Part shown: in pieces, positions 36,142 through 45,607 of the stretch | Layout: the number at the start of each line of letters is the position of its first letter | Numbering within the stretch: position 1 is the stretch's first letter | NCBI GenBank assembly: GCA_003538625.1 | Contig: DPRR01000029.1 | Span: 554,557-618,556 of the forward strand | Reading direction: 5' to 3' | Source: Ignavibacteriales bacterium | GTDB taxonomy: Bacteria > Bacteroidota > Ignavibacteria > Ignavibacteriales > Ignavibacteriaceae | Length of the DNA: 64,000 bases | Notes under the pieces: generated by a model | Told to the model about the DNA's origin: nothing | Databases searched by the model: none | The model's input: only the letters and a program-made list of their open reading frames with translations | Program-made: the position numbers and the translations under genes

Positions 36142-36215
36142 TACGCCCGGAAGGATTTGAACCCTCAACCCTTTGATCCGAAGTCAAATGCTCTATCCAG
36201 TTGAGCTACGGGCGC
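36142..36215 (-). tRNA. tRNA-Arg (anticodon TCG)
   Basis: 74 nt cloverleaf. Acceptor GCGCCCG against CGGGCGT (terminal G-U pair), D-arm GCTC...GAGC, anticodon stem TTTGA/TCAAA with loop CTTCGGA, so anticodon TCG reading CGA (Arg), and T-arm GAGGG-TTCAAAT-CCTTC, discriminator A. CCA is not encoded. Two tandem partial copies lie directly downstream. Confidence 0.93.
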
Positions 36216-36364
36216 AAATAGTTAACAAAATTTCTACGACAAATATAATATTTTGTTTTTAAGAAAGTACAGAAAAGTTTTATCAATATTTCTCTCTCGC
36301 ATCTGCAAAAAAACTTTGTTAAGTTATAACCAACAAATAAATGTCCAATGGGAAAAAGACTTAA

Positions 36365-37405
36365 ATGAAATTGTTATTAAAATTACTTTCACTTGTTTCT
36401 GTTACACTCTGGATTTTATCCTGTGATTCTAATGAACCAACCGATGAACTTAAACCCGGAAGAAGAGATTATGTTTGGACCATCGATACAATAGATCATC
36501 AAAGTGCAGAGTTAATCAGAATGTGGGGTAGTTCTCCAACCGATGTTTGGGCAACTAGTGACGGTGACAATGACAAGTCAATCGCACATTTTCTTGGACA
36601 GCAATGGTCATTTTATGGAGTGAATGGTCTCTGGAGTGTACATTCAATATTTGGCTTTACTCCTAATGATGTATATATAGCAGGAGCTGGAAATGAGGTC
36701 TGGAGATATGATGGTTCCAACTGGACAAAATTTGCCGAGATCATTAAGGATGGGCATACTGATTTGGCATTTAACGACATATGGGGAAAAAGTCCCAATG
36801 ATTTTTATGTTTTTGGTGGTTACCCGGATAGTTCCGGAGCTTTTAATAATACGGTTATTGCGCATTATAACCATAATAAATGGACAGTGCTTGAATCAGA
36901 AGGGATTAGCGGAGTGGGATCTAATCTATACGGCAGTTCAAAAGAGAATGTTGTGTATGTGCTTACTTATAAATTGGGTGGTTGGGTAACAGTTGACAGT
37001 TCTATTATTTATGAATACTTAAACGGAGTATTTAATAAGATATACAGCAGTGTATGGACTGGGGGAAAACAAGCAGACATTAGCTTGATAAATGATGAAG
37101 TATATTTTATTCTTGGGCAAAGAATAGCAAAAAGAGTAAATGGGCAATTTCAAACAGTTTTGCAGGTAGATAATTTAGAATTTTATCAAAGTATATGGGG
37201 TAGAAATTCTAAAGATATTTTTTTAATGATGAAAGATGGCCTAGTTCATTATAATGGAAGCGATATGGTATATATGCAACACTTTAATAAACGTCCGACA
37301 CATATTTTAGGAGCAGCATTATTTGAAAAAGAAGTTTTCTTTTTAGTACTTGAAGCTTCTACACACTTAAATTTTATTTATCACGGCATTCTTAACTTGG
37401 AATAA
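36365..37405 (+). CDS. Lipoprotein with beta-propeller-like repeats
   Basis: 346 aa. Signal with lipobox (WILSC, Cys20). Five or more repeats of about 45 residues share the pattern WG-x-S-P-x-D-x-(W/Y): MWGSSPTDVWATSDG, IFGFTPNDVYIAGAG, IWGKSPNDFYVFGG and IWGRNSKDIFLMM, a propeller-like fold with Trp-rich blades. Probably an outer-membrane or surface lipoprotein of unknown function. Stands alone, with tRNA-Arg upstream on the other strand. Confidence 0.75.
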   Translation: MKLLLKLLSLVSVTLWILSCDSNEPTDELKPGRRDYVWTIDTIDHQSAELIRMWGSSPTDVWATSDGDNDKSIAHFLGQQWSFYGVNGLWSVHSIFGFTPNDVYIAGAGNEVWRYDGSNWTKFAEIIKDGHTDLAFNDIWGKSPNDFYVFGGYPDSSGAFNNTVIAHYNHNKWTVLESEGISGVGSNLYGSSKENVVYVLTYKLGGWVTVDSSIIYEYLNGVFNKIYSSVWTGGKQADISLINDEVYFILGQRIAKRVNGQFQTVLQVDNLEFYQSIWGRNSKDIFLMMKDGLVHYNGSDMVYMQHFNKRPTHILGAALFEKEVFFLVLEASTHLNFIYHGILNLE

Positions 37406-37560
37406 AACTACCAATAGATTATATACAAATTATTATGTAACAATCTAAGTCTTTTTCACATTATATTTCTTCATTATCTTACATTAATCACGTCTTGATT
37501 GCCAATCAAAATAAACCGATATTCGACACCGAAAATATCATTTTAATTAAAGAAAGTGTG

Positions 37561-39579
37561 ATGAAAGAAATACGAGAAAAAATTAATTCTATTGATGATA
37601 AAATGCTTCAACTTCTTGCTGAAAGAAGAGAATTAAGTGTCGAGATTATCAAATTAAAAAATGAAGAGAAATCGGAAATAAGGGATCGTGACAGAGAAAA
37701 ACAACTATTAACACGATTAATTGAAGCAGGAAGAAATTATGGATTAGATACATACTATGTCTCAAAAATCTTTCAGGAAATAATTAGTGATTCAATTCGG
37801 ATTCAAAATAGATTTGTACTTGATTCTTCAAATAATCCGGATAAAACCGATTTGCTTAAAGTTGCAATACAGGGAATTGAAGGTTCTTACAGCTATCTTG
37901 CAACTAACCAGTTCTTTAGTGACTCTGGAAAAGAAATACATTTTAAAAAATTTAATACATTTGATGAAGTAGTAGAATCTGTTGAGGATTCAACTTGTGA
38001 TTATGCAATACTGCCGATTGAAAATACCACAAGCGGAAGCATAAATGATGTTTATGATGCATTGCAAAGCAGCAATCTTCAAATTATCGGTGAAGAAATA
38101 TTTCCTGTAAAGCATTGTCTGCTAACAATTGAAGATGTGCCGTTAAATAGCATCAAAAAAATATTTACTCATTATCAGGCGGCAAGACAATGCAGTAAGT
38201 TTATAAAATCAATTCCTAATGCAGAAGTTGAACTATTACCCGATACCGCAAAATCTGTAGAATTTATAAAAGAAAAAGGGAATAAAACTTTTGCAGCAAT
38301 AGCTAGTAAAGAAGCCGCAGAGATTTTTGATGTTGTTGTACTTAAAGAAGATATTGCAAATCAGCAAGGCAACTTTACAAGATTTTTAATTTGTTCACGC
38401 GATTCAATAAAAGTTGATGAAAGAATTCCGGCAAAAACCTCTTTAATACTTGCTACTTCGCATAAACCGGGATCGCTGGTTGAAACATTATCTGTTTTTA
38501 GAGATTACCAGATTAATATGACAAAACTTGAATCACGTCCGATTATAGGAAATCCCTGGGAAGAAATGTTTTATCTTGATTTTCAAGGTAACATCCAGAA
38601 TCAAAAGGTTAAAGAATTATTAGATGAAGTTGGAAAGCATACACGCTATTTAAAAGTGCTGGGTTGTTATCCGGCTAAAGATATTGAAAAGACTAAAGTT
38701 GATAGAGTTACAACAGATCAACAGAAATTAAAAGAAACAATTGTTGCTCCTCAAGTTATAACACAGAAAAAATCAGTTTCAAAAGTTTCTTATAAACTGG
38801 CAAGCAGAGAATATAAAAATGATGATACTGTCATTTCTGTTAGAGATGTAAAAATTGGAGGCGGTAGTTTTATAATAATGGCTGGACCATGTTCTGTTGA
38901 ATCTTATAATCAAATACTTGAGTGTGCAAAAGAAGTAAAAGATAACTTTGCACATATACTGCGCGGAGGTTGTTTTAAACCACGTACTTCTCCATATGCC
39001 TTTCAGGGTTTGGGATTTGAAGGACTTGATTATTTAAAATCTGCTGCCGATGATTATGATCTTCCAATCATTACTGAAGTATTATCTGTAGAACAGGTTG
39101 AAAAAGTAGCAGAGAAATCTGATATCCTCCAGATAGGTGCGAGAAATATGCAGAACTTTTCCTTGCTTTCTGAAGTTGGAAAATCATTTCGTCCTGTAAT
39201 GTTAAAACGCGGATTGATGGCTTCTATTGATGAATTACTTAACGCCGCAGAGTATATTCTTGCTCGTGGAAACAGGCAGGTAATTTTATGCGAACGTGGA
39301 ATAAGAACTTTTGAAACCGCTACAAGAAACACACTTGATTTAAGTGCAATTCCAATTTTAAAAGAATTAACTCACTTACCCATAATTGTTGATCCATCAC
39401 ACGCAGTTGGTAAGCGCGATAAAGTTCTGCCTTTGGCTAAAGCTGCAAAAGCTGTAGGTGCGGATGGAATTATGGTGGAAATTCATCCTGATCCAACTAA
39501 AGCTTTAAGTGATGGCGAACAATCAATGCGATTTGATCAATTCAGGTTAATGACACAAGAACTTGAGAAAATGAATTGA
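37561..39579 (+). CDS. Chorismate mutase / prephenate dehydratase / ACT / DAHP synthase fusion
   Basis: 672 aa from the ATG at 37561; a TTG 66 bp upstream is also open. Domains: AroQ chorismate mutase (about 1-85, INSIDDKMLQLLAERRELS); prephenate dehydratase (about 97-285, IQGIEGSYSYLA, PIENTTSGSI and NFTRFLI); ACT regulatory domain (about 290-375, KPGSLVETLSVF and LESRPI); then a class I DAHP synthase of the short beta type (about 435-672, MAGPCSVES, GGCFKPRTSPYAFQG, CERGIRTFE and VDPSHAVGKRD). It joins the entry step of the shikimate pathway with the two Phe-branch steps and a Phe-sensing domain. tyrA overlaps its stop. Confidence 0.92.
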   Translation: MKEIREKINSIDDKMLQLLAERRELSVEIIKLKNEEKSEIRDRDREKQLLTRLIEAGRNYGLDTYYVSKIFQEIISDSIRIQNRFVLDSSNNPDKTDLLKVAIQGIEGSYSYLATNQFFSDSGKEIHFKKFNTFDEVVESVEDSTCDYAILPIENTTSGSINDVYDALQSSNLQIIGEEIFPVKHCLLTIEDVPLNSIKKIFTHYQAARQCSKFIKSIPNAEVELLPDTAKSVEFIKEKGNKTFAAIASKEAAEIFDVVVLKEDIANQQGNFTRFLICSRDSIKVDERIPAKTSLILATSHKPGSLVETLSVFRDYQINMTKLESRPIIGNPWEEMFYLDFQGNIQNQKVKELLDEVGKHTRYLKVLGCYPAKDIEKTKVDRVTTDQQKLKETIVAPQVITQKKSVSKVSYKLASREYKNDDTVISVRDVKIGGGSFIIMAGPCSVESYNQILECAKEVKDNFAHILRGGCFKPRTSPYAFQGLGFEGLDYLKSAADDYDLPIITEVLSVEQVEKVAEKSDILQIGARNMQNFSLLSEVGKSFRPVMLKRGLMASIDELLNAAEYILARGNRQVILCERGIRTFETATRNTLDLSAIPILKELTHLPIIVDPSHAVGKRDKVLPLAKAAKAVGADGIMVEIHPDPTKALSDGEQSMRFDQFRLMTQELEKMN

Positions 39580-40655
39580 TCATAAATAAAATCTCAATTC
39601 TTGGTTTAGGATTAATTGGTGGATCATTTGCAAAAGCTATTAAGCACGCACGGAGTGATATATTCATATCAGCATTTGATATTCCCGAAACATTAAACAA
39701 AGCGTTAAATGAAAAAGTTATTGATGAAGCTTTATCTGCTTTTGATGATTCATTAAACAGCGATCTAATTATTCTTGCACTGCCTATTGAACAAAGTTTA
39801 AAAGTATTCAAAGAACTTTCACCAGGATTAAATTCAAATCAAATCATCTCCGATCTTTGCAGTGTTAAAGGAGTATTTGCCGATGAATGGAAGTCAATAT
39901 CCAGTTCCGGTAAATATATTGGAGCACATCCAATGACAGGTAAAGAAAAAAGCGGTTATGAAAATTCTGATTTATTACTTTTTGAAAATTCAGTTTTTAT
40001 CATTTGTTCGGAAAATCAAGACGATCAATCATTAAAACCATATATTGATTTAATCAAGCAGATTGGTGCAAGAATAGCTTTATTAAATGCCCATTTGCAC
40101 GATCGGATTACCGCACACGTTTCGCACCTTCCACAGCTTCTTTCTGTTCTGCTGATGAATCAGACCGATATAAAGGAAGATAACATTTCACTGCTTGATT
40201 TTGCTGCAGGCGGTTTTCGTGATATGACTAGAATTGCTTCCAGCGATTTTAAAATTTGGGAATCAATTTTACGTTTTAATAATTCTGAAATTCTCAACTG
40301 CCTTAACTTATTTCAAAATCAAATTTCATCAATAATAAAATTGATTGATGACGATGAATATAAATTGATCGGCAAACAGTTTGAACTAGCAAGGCTTGCA
40401 CGAAATGAAATTCCGATTAACACAAAAGGTTTTATTGATCCTCTTTTTGATATCACTATTTTTGTAAAAGATGAACCAGGAATGATTAGTAAAATCTCCA
40501 CAATTCTTTTTGCTAATAATATTAACATCAAAGACATAGAACTATTAAAGATCCGAGAAGGTACAGGAGGCAATTTCAAATTTTATTTTGAATCTGAAAA
40601 AGAGGCTGCCTCTGCAAAACAATTAATTATTGAAGCAGGGTTCCGGATAAAGTAA
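39576..40655 (+). CDS. tyrA: Prephenate dehydrogenase with C-terminal ACT domain
   Basis: 359 aa. Oxidative decarboxylation of prephenate towards tyrosine. NAD-binding ILGLGLIGGSFAKAIK at the N-terminus, GAHPMTGKEKSGYE and HDRITAHVSHLPQLL in the catalytic part, and a C-terminal ACT domain (about 290-359, FVKDEPGMISKISTIL) expected to sense tyrosine. The TTG start at 39576 overlaps the upstream TGA (TTGA), so it is coupled to the fusion gene. Confidence 0.95.
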   Translation: MIINKISILGLGLIGGSFAKAIKHARSDIFISAFDIPETLNKALNEKVIDEALSAFDDSLNSDLIILALPIEQSLKVFKELSPGLNSNQIISDLCSVKGVFADEWKSISSSGKYIGAHPMTGKEKSGYENSDLLLFENSVFIICSENQDDQSLKPYIDLIKQIGARIALLNAHLHDRITAHVSHLPQLLSVLLMNQTDIKEDNISLLDFAAGGFRDMTRIASSDFKIWESILRFNNSEILNCLNLFQNQISSIIKLIDDDEYKLIGKQFELARLARNEIPINTKGFIDPLFDITIFVKDEPGMISKISTILFANNINIKDIELLKIREGTGGNFKFYFESEKEAASAKQLIIEAGFRIK

Positions 40656-40734
40656 TCTTTTTTATAAATAATGCATTAAATCACATCAAAAATTATTCAC
40701 TTTGGGCATAAATTGCTCATCATTAAATTAGAGT

Positions 40735-43155
40735 ATGAAAAATTTACTTTTACTCTTACTCTTTGCAGTTACTATTCAACTTTTTCCACAATATAATCCT
40801 AATAATCAGGAAAGTGGCAAAATCACCGGAAAAGTTTTCGATAATGATTCAAAACATTCTATAGAATATGCCAATATCGTTTTACTTTCAACAATAGATT
40901 CATCATTAATAAATGGAACAATTACAGATGCAAACGGAATATTTACTTTGTCAGGTGTAAAACCAGGTAAATATCTGGTTGATGTAAGATTTATTGGTTA
41001 TAAAAGTGTGAGTTTTAATGTTGATATAAATGCAAGTAATAAGTTTATAGATCTCGGAGAAATATTTATTAAACCCGATGCCCTGGAATTGAATGACGTT
41101 GTGGTGCAGGGTGAGCGGTCACCTGTTTCTTACCAGATTGATAAAAAAGTTATTGATGTTGATAAAATACAAACTGTAATTTCCGGTAATGCCGCCGATG
41201 TTCTGCAGAATGTTCCCTCAGTAACAGTTGATATCGAAGGTAATGTTAGTTTACGCGGCAGTTCAAATTTTACTGTTCTAATAGATGGTAAGCCATCTAT
41301 TATTAGTGCGCAGGATGCTTTGCAGCAAATTCCGGCAAGTTCAATCCAAAATATTGAGATAATTACAAACCCATCTGCTAAGTATGATCCTGAAGGAACC
41401 GCAGGAATTATAAATATCATTCTAAAGAAAAATGAAAATCTTGGACTGAGTGGCATAATAAATGGAAATGCCGGATTGAATCAAAAGTACGGCGGCGATT
41501 TTTTATTCCAGTATCGTACAAGTGCTCTAAATTATATTTTTGGTTTGGATTACAATAAAAGAATTTTTCCCGGTTCCAGTAACGCGGAGAACAGGTACAT
41601 ATCCACAAATTCAACTTCTTATCTGAATTCTAATGGCAATTCTGAGTGGGGCAGAATTGGTTTTGGTATTAGAGGTGGACTGGAGTATAACTTTAGTGAA
41701 AGTGATTTTATTAATCTTAATGCACGATTTGGAACAAGAGAAGGAACACAAAATTCTACATTAAACTATAACAGCTGGTCCAGTAATGCTGCAGAAGTTT
41801 TATACTATAAAAACATCAGCAAAAGAAGCAGAGACGGAAAATTCGGCGGAACAAATCTTACTTACATTCATAATTTTGGAAGTAAGGGGCACGAAATCAA
41901 AACCGAGCTTAACTTTAGATACAGTGATGGTGATGAATCAACCTTAACTGAATCGTTGAATGATAACAGAACTTTTGATGGTAAAAAAACAACTGAGCTG
42001 GGTCCTTCAAGAGATTTTGAAACTAAAATTGATTACACTTTGCCATTTTCAGATACTAGAAAATTTGAAGCAGGGTATCAGAATGAAATTGAAAATTCTG
42101 ATGACATAAGCGAATTATACTTGCTTGATACCTTATCCAACAATTATCAATTTCAAAGTCTGTTTAGTAATTCCGTAAAATATAAAAATAACGATCAGGG
42201 ATTCTACGCAACATATTCGGATGAGTTTGGAAAATTTGGATTGCAGGGTGGATTCAGAACTGAATATACTTTTAGAACAATATCCTTGTTGAATCTTAAC
42301 AAAGAATTCACAATAGATAGATGGGATTATTTTCCGACACTACATACATCTTACAAGTTTTCTGAAGGTACACAAGCAATGGCAAGTTATACCCGCCGAA
42401 TTCAAAGACCTAACGGCTGGCAACTTGAACCATTTCTAACATGGACTGACGCAAATAATGTCCGTGTTGGTAATCCGGATCTTTTACCTGAATTGATTGA
42501 TTCTTATGAAGCAGGCATACAAACTTATATTGGAAAAGTTTCTCTATCAGCGGAATTGTACCACCGGGTTACAAATAACAAAATTGATAGAGTACGTTCC
42601 TTGTATTCAGAAGCTGAAAATGTTAATCTTAATTCTGTTTTTAATATCGGGAAAGATTTTGCTACAGGTTCAGAAGTGATGTTAATTTTTGATCCCTTAG
42701 ATGTATGGAATGTTAATCTTATGGCTAATCTTTATAATTACAGAATTAAAGGCGTGATGTTTAATGAAGCTTTTGAAAGAGAAAGTTTTAACTGGAACAC
42801 AAGATTTAATAATATGTTTAGAATCACTTCTAGTACTCAATTACAATTTAATGTTAATTATAACAGCCCGGGAGTTTCTTCACAGGGTACTTGGGAAGGT
42901 TTTTTTACAACAGATGTTTCAGTGAAACAGGATCTATTTGAAAAATTACTTTCGCTTACTTTACAGGTTAGAGATTTGTTTGGAACTGCGAAACACGAGT
43001 TCACATCAACAGGGCAGGATTTTTATACTTACAATTATTTTAAACGCGAATCACCAATGGTTATTTTAAATATGAGGGTAAACTTTAATAACTTTAAACC
43101 CAAACGAAATCCAGATGATATGGAAAATATAAATAGCGGCGGGGAAGAGTTTTAA
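40735..43155 (+). CDS. TonB-dependent-receptor-like outer-membrane barrel with CarboxypepD_reg domain
   Basis: 806 aa. Signal peptide MKNLLLLLLFAVTIQLFPQ, then a CarboxypepD_reg-like domain (about 28-115: KITGKVFDNDSKHSIEYANI). A plug domain follows (about 125-225: GNAADVLQNVPSVTVDIEGN), then a long barrel of the 'outer membrane beta-barrel family' type (RNPNLLPE-like VGNPDLLPELIDSYEAG near 580). The C-terminus is polar rather than a terminal Phe strand (GGEEF). Substrate unknown. No partner genes on either side. Confidence 0.9.
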   Translation: MKNLLLLLLFAVTIQLFPQYNPNNQESGKITGKVFDNDSKHSIEYANIVLLSTIDSSLINGTITDANGIFTLSGVKPGKYLVDVRFIGYKSVSFNVDINASNKFIDLGEIFIKPDALELNDVVVQGERSPVSYQIDKKVIDVDKIQTVISGNAADVLQNVPSVTVDIEGNVSLRGSSNFTVLIDGKPSIISAQDALQQIPASSIQNIEIITNPSAKYDPEGTAGIINIILKKNENLGLSGIINGNAGLNQKYGGDFLFQYRTSALNYIFGLDYNKRIFPGSSNAENRYISTNSTSYLNSNGNSEWGRIGFGIRGGLEYNFSESDFINLNARFGTREGTQNSTLNYNSWSSNAAEVLYYKNISKRSRDGKFGGTNLTYIHNFGSKGHEIKTELNFRYSDGDESTLTESLNDNRTFDGKKTTELGPSRDFETKIDYTLPFSDTRKFEAGYQNEIENSDDISELYLLDTLSNNYQFQSLFSNSVKYKNNDQGFYATYSDEFGKFGLQGGFRTEYTFRTISLLNLNKEFTIDRWDYFPTLHTSYKFSEGTQAMASYTRRIQRPNGWQLEPFLTWTDANNVRVGNPDLLPELIDSYEAGIQTYIGKVSLSAELYHRVTNNKIDRVRSLYSEAENVNLNSVFNIGKDFATGSEVMLIFDPLDVWNVNLMANLYNYRIKGVMFNEAFERESFNWNTRFNNMFRITSSTQLQFNVNYNSPGVSSQGTWEGFFTTDVSVKQDLFEKLLSLTLQVRDLFGTAKHEFTSTGQDFYTYNYFKRESPMVILNMRVNFNNFKPKRNPDDMENINSGGEEF

Positions 43156-43263
43156 ATAATTATTAAATTTTTGAAAATTTAAATTATTTCTTAAGCCAGA
43201 TTACACATTCATTAACCTAATCTGAATGACTAAACGTTTTTCAGAAAATTATTCAGGAAAATT

Positions 43264-44553
43264 ATGTCATTCGAAAAATTAAAACTTATTGAACCAATCC
43301 AAAAAGCTATAACTGCAGAAGGTTATAAAATCCCAACGCCTATTCAGCGACAGGCAATACCAATTATACTGGAAAGAAAAGATGTTCTTGGATGTGCACA
43401 AACCGGCACAGGCAAAACAGCTGCATTCGCAATTCCAATACTACAATTACTTTATGAAGCAAAAGATGAGATAAGATCTAAAAAGATTATCAATTCCTTG
43501 ATCGTAACTCCTACAAGAGAATTAGCAATTCAGATTGGAGAGAGTTTTAACGCTTACGGAAAATATACCGGATTAACGAATGCGGTAATATTCGGAGGTG
43601 TTTCTCAAAAAGCCCAGACTGACAAACTTGCACATGGTATTGATATTTTAATTGCTACACCCGGAAGATTACTGGATTTGATTCAACAAAGATTTATTGA
43701 TTTGCGTAATATTAAATTATTTGTACTTGATGAAGCTGACAGAATGCTGGATATGGGATTTATTCATGACGTACAGAAAATAATCTCAAAACTGCCGGTA
43801 AAAAGACAATCACTTTTTTTCTCAGCGACAATGCCCCCGGAAATAATAAAACTTGCTAATACGATTTTAACACATCCAATAAAAATTGATATTACTCCTG
43901 AGTTTAAAACAGTAGAAGCGATCAGGCAAGCTGTTTATTTTGTATCAAAACCAGATAAGAAAAAATTACTTCTTCACATTCTTAAAACTGAAAATATTTC
44001 ATCTGCTCTTGTTTTTACAAGGACAAAACATGGTGCAAATTTAGTTGCAAAATATTTAATTGCTTCTAAAATATCTGCTGATGTAATACATAGTGGTAAA
44101 TCCCAAAACGCAAGACAACGCGCATTAAATAATTTTAAAACTTTACACACAAAAATTCTTGTTGCTACTGATATAGCTGCAAGAGGAATTGATGTTGAAA
44201 GATTATCTCACGTAATTAATTTTGATATTCCAAATATTCCTGAAACTTATGTGCATCGGATTGGAAGGACTGGGCGAGCCGGATTGGGAGGAATTGCACT
44301 ATCATTCTGTGACGATGAAGAGAGAGCATATTTAAAAGATATTAGCAAGTTAATTAACATTTCTATCCCAATTATTCACGATCATCCATACAGAATCAGT
44401 AATAACGGTGTACCAAGATCTGAACAACTAAAAGCGAAGATTCCTGTTCCCAATTCAAAATCGGGAGTTCCCAAAAAATCCGGATCATTTAGATTTTCTA
44501 AGAATAAAAAAAGATGGGGTCGCAAGACTAACGCAAATAAAACTAAAACTTAA
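43264..44553 (+). CDS. rhlE: DEAD-box RNA helicase, RhlE-like
   Basis: 429 aa. Q-motif PTPIQRQAIP, Walker A AQTGTGKTAAFAIP, PTRELAIQIG, DEADRMLDMGF, SATMP, VATDIAARGIDV and HRIGRTGRAG all intact. C-terminal tail (about 375-429) is short and Lys/Arg-rich, as in RhlE proteins acting on ribosome assembly or mRNA decay. Own transcription unit. Confidence 0.94.
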   Translation: MSFEKLKLIEPIQKAITAEGYKIPTPIQRQAIPIILERKDVLGCAQTGTGKTAAFAIPILQLLYEAKDEIRSKKIINSLIVTPTRELAIQIGESFNAYGKYTGLTNAVIFGGVSQKAQTDKLAHGIDILIATPGRLLDLIQQRFIDLRNIKLFVLDEADRMLDMGFIHDVQKIISKLPVKRQSLFFSATMPPEIIKLANTILTHPIKIDITPEFKTVEAIRQAVYFVSKPDKKKLLLHILKTENISSALVFTRTKHGANLVAKYLIASKISADVIHSGKSQNARQRALNNFKTLHTKILVATDIAARGIDVERLSHVINFDIPNIPETYVHRIGRTGRAGLGGIALSFCDDEERAYLKDISKLINISIPIIHDHPYRISNNGVPRSEQLKAKIPVPNSKSGVPKKSGSFRFSKNKKRWGRKTNANKTKT

Positions 44554-44699
44554 TTTGCCTCACTGTTATCTGCATAGAAACAAGAATCTAAACCTTAATG
44601 TGATATCGATTTCCACTTTAGCAGTGATGATTTGATTAGAAACTCAGGTATGTTTTAATCGATTTTAAAAAAAATTACATCCTGGTCATTCAAAAAAAA

Positions 44700-45578
44700 C
44701 TAGTCTCTTAGAATTAAAATTGCTCCAACTAAAATTAATACTGCTGCTATGCTTCTCTTTAAAAGATCTTTATCGTTAAATAATTTTCCGCCAATAACTG
44801 TAGCCCAAAAAACCGATGTTCTTTTAACTGCAAGTACTAATGCAACCGACGCAAGACTTACCGCGACAATTTGAGTATAACGATAACCGATTGTTAACAC
44901 AGAAATTAATGCTATCCAGCCGAGATTTTCCTTTTTAATAATGGTAGTTGTTTTCTGTTCTTTGTGTCTAAATAATAAAAAGATTAATGAAAATAATATC
45001 GCAAAATAAACATGCTGAAGAGCAGTAAGCGAGATTGGTGAAAGATTTAACTTAATCAGAAGAAGTTTATCCAGAATAGAAGAAGCGGTAAAGAGTAACA
45101 AAGCTAAAACTACAAAACGATGGTAATTGGATTTGATAAAAACGTTAATGGGAAGAATAAATTTTCTCAGGTTTTTACTTTCCAGAATGAAAGTACCCGA
45201 GATAAGAAATAATAGACCGATTACCTCTGAACTTTTTAATGATTCACCGAGCAGCAAAAAAGCAAAAACTGCTACAAACCCGGGTGTAAGTGCAAGTAAA
45301 GGTAATGCGTTGCTAATCTCCAGATTTTTAAGTGAAATCATTACGCAAAGAAATGCTGCAACACCTATAATAGATTTAATAAATAATATCGTAAGATTTA
45401 ATATGTTTAAAGTTGAGTAATCGATAAAGAAGAAAAAAGGAATTGAGAAGATCAGATTTACGATGGATAACAAGAATGAAAATTCCAACGCTCCAAGATT
45501 AAATAAAACTTTTTTTTGTGTTATTGCCGCAAATGCAGAAAGTAAAGCTGAAATAAATGCAACAATAAACCATGTCAT
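44700..45578 (-). CDS. DMT-superfamily (EamA) permease
   Basis: 292 aa, ten predicted membrane helices in two EamA-like halves. Each half carries the usual helix-4 / helix-9 Gly-rich segment (e.g. TPGFVAVFAFLLLGE, then KRTSVFWATVIGGKLFNDKD). It lies 29 nt downstream of a TonB receptor on the same strand, so it may move the same solute across the inner membrane. Substrate unknown. Confidence 0.88.
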   Translation of the reverse strand: MTWFIVAFISALLSAFAAITQKKVLFNLGALEFSFLLSIVNLIFSIPFFFFIDYSTLNILNLTILFIKSIIGVAAFLCVMISLKNLEISNALPLLALTPGFVAVFAFLLLGESLKSSEVIGLLFLISGTFILESKNLRKFILPINVFIKSNYHRFVVLALLLFTASSILDKLLLIKLNLSPISLTALQHVYFAILFSLIFLLFRHKEQKTTTIIKKENLGWIALISVLTIGYRYTQIVAVSLASVALVLAVKRTSVFWATVIGGKLFNDKDLLKRSIAAVLILVGAILILRD

Positions 45579-45607
45579 AGTATCTTTCCAGTAAAAATGA
45601 TATAAAA

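Noticed and set aside
35995..36215. Possible CRISPR array
   Set aside because: Only two incomplete copies plus a real tRNA, with A-rich spacers of 14-17 bp. The repeat is plainly tRNA-derived.
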